A stretch of 64,000 nt of DNA. It comes from Spartobacteria bacterium. Its GTDB lineage: Bacteria; Verrucomicrobiota; Verrucomicrobiia; Chthoniobacterales; Chthoniobacteraceae. Numbering within the stretch: position 1 is the first letter of the stretch; every line of letters starts with the position of its first letter. The position numbers and the translations under genes were made by a program. Positions 58,801 through 64,000 of the stretch are shown piece after piece. A model generated the notes under the pieces. The model ran no database searches. It was given only the letters and a program-made list of their open reading frames with translations, and was not told the DNA's origin. The stretch is taken from contig JAJPII010000031.1 in the NCBI GenBank assembly GCA_021324825.1, positions 1 to 64,000 of the forward strand. Direction: 5' to 3'.

Positions 58801-59321
58801 CGATCCAGGCGCTCGGCGACCTCGAGGACCGCGCGCAGGCGCTCGTGGGAGGCGCGCTCATTTCCGTCGAGAAAAAATTCACCAAGAAGGACAGCAAGCC
58901 GTTCGCCATCGTCGTGATCGAAGACCTGACCGGCTCGATCGAAGTGCCTGTCTGGAGCGACGTTTTCAATAAATGCGTGGCGTTGCTGGAGACGGGCCGC
59001 GTGGTGGCAATCGCGGGCCAAGTGGAAAAGCGCGAAGAGGGGAACCGCATTCGGGCCTCCGAGATGACGCCGCTAAAACGCGGGCCGCGCGCCGAGCCGC
59101 TGGTCTTCTCCCTGCGGCGCGAGCGGGTGACGGAGAGCGATCTTCTCCGGCTTCAGGCGGTCATCCGGCGATTCCCCGGAGTGCGCGACGTGCAGCTGGA
59201 TTTCGCGACGGGCGAAGGCTCGCACGTCCGGATGCGGCTCGGGCCGGAATACCGGATCGATCCCCTGCCCCAGCTAAAAACCGAACTGGCGGAACTACCC
59301 ATCCTCGACTTCGGGTTTTAG
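55884..59321 (+). CDS. dnaE: DNA polymerase III subunit alpha
   Basis: A 1145-residue replicative polymerase catalytic subunit of the DnaE1 type. The N-terminal PHP domain has HLHVHTEFS (His10, His12) with its metal-binding residues apparently retained (MTDHGNLYG, GCEAYV). The polymerase palm carries PDIDVDF near residue 400 (two catalytic Asp) and the third Asp in LKMDFLGLKTL near 558. The helix-hairpin-helix, OB fold (LVGGALISVEKKFTKKD, SIEVPVWSDVF) and C-terminal tau-binding region follow. Length is close to the E. coli enzyme. The gene is alone in its direction here and ends just before a palindromic repeat shared with rsmD. Confidence 0.97.
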   Translation: MAADPFVHLHVHTEFSLLDGAVRIKELVKKAAGFDMPAVAMTDHGNLYGAIDFYKAARDAGVKPIIGCEAYVAPGAHTERQANSARDAACHLTLLAQNEKGYRNLVKLVSKAHLDGYYYKPRIDKTLLAEHAEGLIGLSGCLKGEINMAIQGDRMQRAREHAAQYRDILGKDNFFLELHRHGIEAQDKCNHVLTGFAKEFGLGLVAANDVHFLEHSHHEAHDVMICIGTGANKADERRMHYVPELYFKSPEEMRRLFADCPEAIRNTVEIANRCDLKLEFGVPKYPAFPPPPGLTREQYLRSICQEGLRRRYGARVESEPELERRLEYELSVLEKTGFTSYFLIVWDFIDFARKRGIPVGPGRGSAAGSMVAYVMGITDIDPLRFGLLFERFLNPDRISPPDIDVDFCQNRRGEVIDYVRHKYGERAVAQIVTFGTLGAKSVVRDVGRVMGLSYGDADRIAKMIPNELNITLKSAAEKNPDLKKAVQTEPATSELWGYATTLEGLSRQAGVHAAGVLIGDRDLSEYVPLSRSDLSKGPDGDVISQFAMGPLTDLGLLKMDFLGLKTLTVIQDTEVLLREKIPGFSAAKLPFDNAAAFALLNRAETIGVFQLESGGMVNLCRQFDIQNIEDVIALIALYRPGPMELIPDYIKRKKGQTKIKYEHPLLEKICAETYGIMIYQEQVMAAASSLAGYSLGQSDLLRRAMGKKDKEKMARERANFIAGCEKTNRIPEKKASAIFDLLEKFAGYGFNKSHSAAYGVVSYQTAYLKANHPVEFMAALLSNEINNTDKISIFVAECKRMGIDILPPDVNRSALKFAPEPGGNGIRYGLAGVKNVGEGAMQAAVEEREKNGPFQSLEDFCSRLDPRRINKKVVESLVKCGAFDFTELDRASLFAVIDSALSTAASSHRDRAAGQVSLFGGLEAPQPAARRSFVPPWPADEKLAYEKELLGFYVTGHPLDEYRPILESGKYTPIQALGDLEDRAQALVGGALISVEKKFTKKDSKPFAIVVIEDLTGSIEVPVWSDVFNKCVALLETGRVVAIAGQVEKREEGNRIRASEMTPLKRGPRAEPLVFSLRRERVTESDLLRLQAVIRRFPGVRDVQLDFATGEGSHVRMRLGPEYRIDPLPQLKTELAELPILDFGF

Positions 59322-59325
59322 CTGC

Positions 59326-59366
59326 TCGGTTGTAGAGGCGGCTGTGCCAGCCGCCTCTACAACCGA
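59326..59366. repeat. Perfect 41-base palindrome of the dispersed repeat family
   Basis: TCGGTTGTAGAGGCGGCTG, loop TGC, CAGCCGCCTCTACAACCGA: a 19-base perfect inverted repeat with a three-base loop between the convergent dnaE and rsmD genes. It includes the rsmD stop codon. It is the same module as at 33.9, 40.3, 47.6 and 55.7 kb but symmetrical, and may serve as a bidirectional terminator hairpin, though it has no T tract. Confidence 0.85.
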
Positions 59367-59899
59367 GGCTCCAATTCGAGAAAAAGCACCTCCGTGGCGC
59401 CGTATTTCTTGATGCGGACCGGGCGCCAGGGAGTTTGGGGAACAGCCTTGGCGGCTGCGCGCTCCAGCACGAAGAGGCCTTCCCGCGCGAGGCAGCGGCG
59501 CAGGCTCGCGGAAGCAAGCAGGTTTGCCTCATGACCGCCCGCATACGGCGGATCGGCGAAGATGAGGTCGAAAGATTCCGGGGCGGCAACCCGGTCAAGA
59601 AACTCAAACGCCCCCATGCGGCGGATTTCTCCGCGGAGGCTCGCCTTCTCCAGATTGGTGCGGATCGCTTCGACCGCGCGCGCGTCGTTATCCACGAAGA
59701 CCGCTGCCGCGCAGCCGCGGCTGAGGGCCTCGATGCCAAGGCCGCCGCCGCCCGCGAAGAGATCGAGAACGCGGGCGCCCGGCGTCCTTTCCCCGAGGCT
59801 GGAAAAGATGGCTCCTTTCACGCGATCCATGGTGGGGCGCGCATCGCCCGCGGGCGCGCGGAGGGGGATGCCACCGGCGCTGCCGGCGACGACCCTCAT
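59357..59899 (-). CDS. rsmD: 16S rRNA (guanine966-N2)-methyltransferase
   Basis: A 180-residue methyltransferase that modifies G966 of 16S rRNA. The SAM site is VLDLFAGGGGLGIEAL (about 44-59), acidic FVDNDARAVEAI and the catalytic DPPY at 116-119 (FADPPYAGG). MRVVAGSAGGIPLRAPAG is the typical opening. The last codons and the TAG stop lie inside the palindromic repeat, so the C-terminus (ELEPRL) may have been reset by its insertion. The start overlaps the stop of the AsmA-like gene by four bases. Confidence 0.95.
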   Translation of the reverse strand: MRVVAGSAGGIPLRAPAGDARPTMDRVKGAIFSSLGERTPGARVLDLFAGGGGLGIEALSRGCAAAVFVDNDARAVEAIRTNLEKASLRGEIRRMGAFEFLDRVAAPESFDLIFADPPYAGGHEANLLASASLRRCLAREGLFVLERAAAKAVPQTPWRPVRIKKYGATEVLFLELEPRL

Positions 59900-61374
59900 G
59901 GGGCTGCCGATGCGCTGGGCGCGGGCGACGGCGCGGGGGGCGCGTTTTTGTGCCCGCCGAGGACGTTGAAGAGGAGATCGGTAAGCTGGCGCTTTATCTT
60001 CCTGCCGACGTCGCGCTGGACGAGATCGGTCTTCGGCGACCAGATGGCGCCGCGTATGCTGAAGTCCCTATGGGAATAACCCGAGTTATCGTTCACGAAG
60101 TTCTCCCGGATGATGGAGGGCAGGCGGTCGCTGACCCGGCTGTTGATCGCCAGTTGGGCCGCGAGGTCCAGCCTGCCGTCGAACCCCACGCCGCCGTGCG
60201 CGGTCATCCTGAGGTCTTGCGATTGGAGGAGGAGTTGATCGACCTGCGTTTTGCTCTTTGCAAAGTGGTACCCGACGCGCGCCTGGCTTAGATCGAGCCG
60301 GGAGAGTTCGGGTATCCGCAAAAGCTCGCCCAGCATCTGGAAAAGCTCGTAGCGGACGTGGCCGTCGCGGAGCACGATCTGGCCCTGGCCTCGGATGGAA
60401 TCCTGATCCCGCGAATTGCCCGCCGCGTTGAGAAAACCGTCCAGGATGCCGGAGGCGTCAATCGCCGCGGCCCGGGTCCTGGGAATCAGCGGGGCGAGCT
60501 GGACGTTTTCAAACCGTGCGCTCATCGAAAAGGGCGAGCCGGGCGCGATGGTCTGAAGATCGAGCGAGCCGCGAAGACGGCCCTGCGCGATGTCCGCGCT
60601 GACATCCGAGAGGAGCAGCCGGCCTTGGGAATAGGTGAAAGCCGCCCCAATCTCGTCGAGGCGGACGAAGCCTTTGATGACCGCGCTCTTGCTCTTGACC
60701 GTCCCCTTGACGGAATCGGCGTTCGGGTCCGGGCAGTCGAGCGTTATGCCCGAGAAGGAGGCGACGGGCTTCCCGGCTGCGTCCAGGAAGTCGAAGGCTG
60801 CGCGTTTGAGCCGGAAGCGGTTGACCGACACCGTGAAGGGCGGCCCTTCCACGCGGGGCGGCTCTCGCTCCGCCGAAGCAGGGACGGCCGGGCCGGGCGC
60901 GCCGGGCGGGACGGGGTTTGCGACGACCGGAAAGGGAGAGGGAGAGGGAGAGGCTTTTCCCGGCGGAGGCGAAGGAGGAGGAGGCGGCGGTTCGGGAAGA
61001 GTCCAGCTGCCTTGGGCGTTCTGATACCACACCACTTTCGGGTCGTTGATGGAGAGTTGCTTGATGACCAGCCGCCGCGCCAAAAGCGGCAGGAGCCGGA
61101 TGCGCGCCGAGACTTCGGAAGTCTGGAGAAAGGAGCCGGGGTTGGCGGGATCGGGCTGCGGCACGTCTATGCCCGTCAGGTGCAGGCCGCCCCAGGGCGT
61201 AAAGCTGGCGCCGGAGAGTTTGACCTCCAGATGGAAGGCGTCCGCAAGCCCGCGCGCGATGCGCTCCTGCACGCCCGCGGACTGCACGTAAAGATTGACG
61301 CCGAGCGTGACGAACGCCACGGCGAGCAGGACGGCGAGCGCCGTCGCAAGAATAGCCTTGGCAACTTGTCGCAC
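59896..61374 (-). CDS. AsmA-like outer-membrane biogenesis protein
   Basis: A 492-residue protein with one N-terminal membrane anchor (about 6-30) and a periplasmic beta-repeat body with the pattern of AsmA/TamB lipid-transfer proteins. LEVKLSGASFTPWGGLHLTGIDV near the start and GQIVLRDGHVRYELFQML with LDLAAQLAINSRV near the end are typical. A Pro/Ser-rich low-complexity segment (about 128-175) interrupts the chain between the two halves. It probably takes part in lipid or outer-membrane protein traffic. Its stop overlaps the rsmD start by four bases (ATGA). Confidence 0.82.
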   Translation of the reverse strand: MRQVAKAILATALAVLLAVAFVTLGVNLYVQSAGVQERIARGLADAFHLEVKLSGASFTPWGGLHLTGIDVPQPDPANPGSFLQTSEVSARIRLLPLLARRLVIKQLSINDPKVVWYQNAQGSWTLPEPPPPPPSPPPGKASPSPSPFPVVANPVPPGAPGPAVPASAEREPPRVEGPPFTVSVNRFRLKRAAFDFLDAAGKPVASFSGITLDCPDPNADSVKGTVKSKSAVIKGFVRLDEIGAAFTYSQGRLLLSDVSADIAQGRLRGSLDLQTIAPGSPFSMSARFENVQLAPLIPRTRAAAIDASGILDGFLNAAGNSRDQDSIRGQGQIVLRDGHVRYELFQMLGELLRIPELSRLDLSQARVGYHFAKSKTQVDQLLLQSQDLRMTAHGGVGFDGRLDLAAQLAINSRVSDRLPSIIRENFVNDNSGYSHRDFSIRGAIWSPKTDLVQRDVGRKIKRQLTDLLFNVLGGHKNAPPAPSPAPSASAAP

Positions 61375-61401
61375 GCTGCCAAAGTAGCCGGGCGCGTTGA
61401 A

Positions 61402-62268
61402 ATGAACAAGATTGCCGTTATTTTAAATCCGGCGGCGCGGGGAGAAAAGGCGAAGGCGATGAGCGACAAAATCCGGCGCCTTGCGCACGGGTCCTCCTTC
61501 AAACTTTCCCCCGCGAGAGGCCACACGCAACTCCTCGCCAAACAAGCGGTCGAGGAGGGGTTCAAGACCATCGTGGCCGCGGGCGGGGACGGCACGATCA
61601 ACGAAGTGGTTAACGGCATGGCCGGTTCCGACGCCACGCTCGGCATCCTCCCCGTCGGCACGATGAACGTCTTCGCCGCCGAACTCGGCCTGCCCACGAA
61701 CAATCTGCGCGAATGCTGGGAACTCATCGAAGCGGGCAATGTCCGCCGTGTCGACCTGCCGCGCGCGAACAAGAACTACTTCGTGCAACTGGCCGGCGTG
61801 GGCCTGGACGCGCAGGTGGTGAAGGAGACGAGCTGGAATTTCCGCAAGAATTTCGGCCCGCTCAGCTACGTCATCTCCGCGACGCAGATCGCCGCGCGCA
61901 AGCCGCCCCGCCTGGTTGTCGACGCCGAGGGGAAGCTGCGGGAAGGCTCGTTCGTCCTCATCGGGAACGGGCGTTACTACGGCGGCCCGTTCGTCATCTT
62001 CAAGGACGCGCAGATCGACGACGGCATGCTCGACGTGCTCATCTTCAAGAACCTGGGGTACCTCGACATCGTGCGTTACCTCAACGCGATCGTCTTCGGC
62101 AACCACGTGACTCTCCCGGACGTGGAGTATTTTCAGACCGTCAAGGCGACCATCCGCAGCGAACAGGAAGTGCCCGTGGAGGTGGACGGCGAACTGATCG
62201 GGCACCTCCCCGTCTCATTCCGGTTCTCCTCGCGCAAGCTGAAGGTGACCGCCCCCGCGCTTTCCTGA
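61402..62268 (+). CDS. Diacylglycerol/lipid kinase (YegS/DagK family)
   Basis: A 288-residue DAGK-catalytic-domain protein. The nucleotide-binding GGDGT is at residues 61-65 and GILPVGTMNVFAAELGLP at 81-98 is the second family block. The C-terminal beta domain contains VEVDGELIGHLPVSF. It probably phosphorylates diacylglycerol or another lipid to phosphatidic-acid-type products. The ATG at 61402 is chosen because MNKIAVILNPAARG is the family opening. It is divergent from the AsmA-like gene (28-base gap), suggesting shared lipid metabolism. Confidence 0.93.
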   Translation: MNKIAVILNPAARGEKAKAMSDKIRRLAHGSSFKLSPARGHTQLLAKQAVEEGFKTIVAAGGDGTINEVVNGMAGSDATLGILPVGTMNVFAAELGLPTNNLRECWELIEAGNVRRVDLPRANKNYFVQLAGVGLDAQVVKETSWNFRKNFGPLSYVISATQIAARKPPRLVVDAEGKLREGSFVLIGNGRYYGGPFVIFKDAQIDDGMLDVLIFKNLGYLDIVRYLNAIVFGNHVTLPDVEYFQTVKATIRSEQEVPVEVDGELIGHLPVSFRFSSRKLKVTAPALS

Positions 62269-62326
62269 TGGAAGGATTCGACAACGCCCCCCAAGTGGAA
62301 TAATTTCGTCTAGAACATTCCGCTCG

Positions 62327-63190
62327 ATGCGTTCCCCCAAACGACAACTCCAGGCCTTCGCCCGCGGATGGTCAAACGGGCGGCCGGCCGTCTGCGTCAT
62401 CCTCATCGCGGTGAATGTAGCCTGTTTCGTGGCGCAGACGATTGTCGGGTATCTCTCGGGAACCTCCGCCGCGGAGCAAATAAACCTGCTCTTCGGGTTG
62501 AGCCGGAACGCCGTCTTCCACAGCGGCCACGCCTGGCAGTTGGCGACCTACATGTTCCTGCACCACGATGTGCTTCATCTGCTGGCGAACATGCTCGGCT
62601 TCTATTTCGCGGCGCGCGAGGTGGAGGCCATCGTCGGCCCAAGGCATCTCCTGGGCATCTACTTTGGCGGCGGCCTGCTGGCCGGGCTGGCGCATCTCGC
62701 GTTCGCGCCGCCGGAGACCTTCCTCATCGGCGCTTCGGGCGCCGTGTGCGCGACCATCATCGCGTTCACCACCATCCTGCCCGAGATGGAACTGACCGTC
62801 TGGATTTTTTTCATCCTGCCCGTCCGGCTCAAGGCCAAATACTTCGCCGCGCTCTTCGTCGGCGTGACGACCCTTCTGCTTTTCGTCAAGCCGATCTTCG
62901 GGCCGATCTCAAATATCGCCCACCTCGGCGGCTGCCTCCTCGGCTGGCTCTATATCAAGCAACTCGGTTACGGGAATCCGCTGCGGATCCAGCGCTACAT
63001 CTTCGCCCGCAGGCAGCGCGCGGAACGTTTCGCGCGCATGTCGCCGGCCCAATTCATCAGCGAGGAGATCGATCCGATCCTGGACAAGATTTCGAAACAG
63101 GGAATCCACAGCCTCAGCCGCGCCGAGAAGCGGATACTGGAAAAGGGCCGCGAGAAGATCGCCCGGAAGATCAATCCTGCACGCGGCTGA
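62327..63190 (+). CDS. Rhomboid-family intramembrane serine protease
   Basis: A 287-residue rhomboid with six or so membrane helices. The catalytic dyad is Ser137 in IGASGAV and His199 in NIAHLGGCLLG; the accessory HxxxN motif is in HHDVLHLLANMLG (about 79-91). A basic, soluble C-terminal extension of about 75 residues (RIQRYIFARRQRAERF to KINPARG) may recruit substrates. The active site is intact. The gene overlaps the 3' end of the convergent ABC-2 permease by 20 bases. Substrates unknown. Confidence 0.93.
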   Translation: MRSPKRQLQAFARGWSNGRPAVCVILIAVNVACFVAQTIVGYLSGTSAAEQINLLFGLSRNAVFHSGHAWQLATYMFLHHDVLHLLANMLGFYFAAREVEAIVGPRHLLGIYFGGGLLAGLAHLAFAPPETFLIGASGAVCATIIAFTTILPEMELTVWIFFILPVRLKAKYFAALFVGVTTLLLFVKPIFGPISNIAHLGGCLLGWLYIKQLGYGNPLRIQRYIFARRQRAERFARMSPAQFISEEIDPILDKISKQGIHSLSRAEKRILEKGREKIARKINPARG

Positions 63191-64000
63191 GAAGGAACGC
63201 CGCGCCCGCGCAGGTAAGGACGCCGCCGGCCAGGAGAAAGGCGAGGTCGCCGAGGATAAAGTCGAACCCGGCGTGATTCAGGTTGATCAACCGGAAGGCG
63301 TGGCAGAAGTGCGTGAGCGGGAAAAAATACGAGATGGCGCGCACGCCCATTGGCAAACGCTGGATTGGCGCGAACGCGCCGGAGAGCGGGAAGACCGGGA
63401 GCAGAAAGAAGACGGCGAACTGGATCGCCTGCGTCTGCGTATTGGAGAACGAGGAGATGAGAAGCCCCAGCCCAAGCGAGCAGAGCAGGAAGAGCAGACA
63501 CACCAGGCCGAGCAGCAGCGGCTGGCGGAAATGCACCCCGAAGTGGAGCGCGGCGACCGCCACCGTCGCGGCGATGAGGAACATCGAGAGCAACAGGTAA
63601 GGAAGCACCTTGCCAAGGACGATCTCCGTCCGCCCCAGCGAGGTGACGAGAAGCTGGTACAGCGTTCCCGCCTCGCGCTCCCGCGTGATGGTGCAGGCCA
63701 TGAGCGTCACGGTCAGCAATTGCAGGATAAGGCCGATGATCCCCGGGATGACATACTCGATGAAACTGAGCTTCGGGTTGTAGAGAATGTCGCTCTCGAC
63801 TTTCCACGGCTCCATCATCGACGCGAACTGATGCCGCGTCTCGACCGGAAGCTTCTTGCCCATCTCGACCACCTCGTCCGGCAGGTTGTTTATAAGATCG
63901 TCCCGCGCCTCCGATTGGAAATCGCCCAGCGCTTCCCGCGTATCGCCTTCCAGTTCCGCGGCCGTGTCGGTGTCGCTCCCGTCGAGGATGAGGCGGATGG
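63171..64000 (-). CDS. ABC-2 type transporter permease (cut by window edge)
   Basis: The last 276 residues of an ABC-2 permease of the YhhJ/YbhS type. The visible part begins in a large soluble loop (ILDGSDTDTAAELEGD) and then has five membrane helices with the signature EREAGTLYQLLVTSLGRTEIVLGKVLPYL and the FPLSGAFAPIQRLP segment. It probably exports a drug or lipid with an ATPase encoded outside the window. The N-terminus lies beyond position 64000. The stop overlaps the rhomboid gene's end on the other strand. Confidence 0.92.
   Translation of the reverse strand, partial: IRLILDGSDTDTAAELEGDTREALGDFQSEARDDLINNLPDEVVEMGKKLPVETRHQFASMMEPWKVESDILYNPKLSFIEYVIPGIIGLILQLLTVTLMACTITREREAGTLYQLLVTSLGRTEIVLGKVLPYLLLSMFLIAATVAVAALHFGVHFRQPLLLGLVCLLFLLCSLGLGLLISSFSNTQTQAIQFAVFFLLPVFPLSGAFAPIQRLPMGVRAISYFFPLTHFCHAFRLINLNHAGFDFILGDLAFLLAGGVLTCAGAAFLLSRVQD

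Noticed and set aside
56133-59021. A 962-codon open frame on the minus strand antisense to dnaE
   Set aside because: It is an out-of-frame shadow caused by high GC and few stop codons; dnaE on the plus strand is unmistakable and the antisense product has no motif.

Overview
The window is a 64 kb piece of a GC-rich bacterial chromosome, densely packed and rich in 1-4 base start/stop overlaps. The gene content points to the Verrucomicrobiota, or a close relative in the Planctomycetes-Verrucomicrobia-Chlamydiae group. The evidence is a prepilin-like protein ending in the YYDGH block typical of the H-X9-DG family, a TIGR03663/Agl23-type membrane protein, a squalene-cyclase-repeat protein with an N-terminal membrane anchor, a eukaryote-type (class II) glutamine synthetase, a single-chain glycyl-tRNA synthetase and lipid A deacylase-like outer-membrane proteins. 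This is inference from content; no rRNA gene is present.

Layout. 1-5.8 kb: the start of a glutamate-dehydrogenase-family gene and two GT-C-like membrane proteins on the minus strand, divergent from rfbB-rfbD (dTDP-rhamnose). 5.8-8.3 kb: a Val-rich mini-ORF followed by an intrinsic terminator, a 58-residue ORF, a D-Ala-D-Ala carboxypeptidase and bioF. 8.3-18.0 kb: small exported proteins, a double-ACT protein, a 2OG-Fe(II) oxygenase and the glgX/treX-treZ-treY operon that turns glycogen into trehalose. 17.9-23.6 kb (minus): a tightly overlapped envelope/export set (rfbF, glycosyltransferase, ABC permease and ATPase, a free-standing adaptor-like coiled-coil protein, GT2, lipA). 23.7-24.4 kb: a VapBC toxin-antitoxin pair. 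24.4-33.0 kb: recR, a degenerate class III cyclase, a ClpX-like unfoldase, a small lipoprotein, glyQS, two PilT-type ATPases (one frameshifted) and a YqjD/YqjE/YqjK-like stress-membrane operon. 33.2-40.2 kb: two PagL-like proteins around a TauE exporter, a lone receiver, unknown exported proteins, a LacI-type regulator and tRNA-Val(UAC). 40.3-46.6 kb: the conserved but poorly understood cluster of a DUF2126 protein, two transglutaminases and a circularly permuted ATP-grasp/alpha-E fusion. 46.6-53.9 kb: EVE-domain protein, rnpB (RNase P RNA), prepilin-like protein, cyclase-repeat protein, O-methyltransferase, a PP2C phosphatase overlapping a mini-kinase, and glutamine synthetase. 53.9-64 kb: a tiny secreted polyhistidine peptide, rnhC, dnaE, rsmD, an AsmA-like protein, a lipid kinase, a rhomboid protease and a partial ABC-2 permease.

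The most unusual signals are: (i) a 42-residue ORF that is a signal peptide followed by almost nothing but histidine; (ii) a dispersed intergenic repeat family built around the palindrome GGCGGCTGGCACAGCCGCC with an ACAACGACAAC tail and a companion GTCATGCACTTTT motif; (iii) a signal-peptide protein that is only the coiled-coil hairpin of a membrane-fusion adaptor, beside an ABC exporter whose permease has a long extra C-terminal domain; (iv) a 146-residue kinase overlapping a PP2C phosphatase; and (v) the DUF2126/transglutaminase/ATP-grasp cluster.
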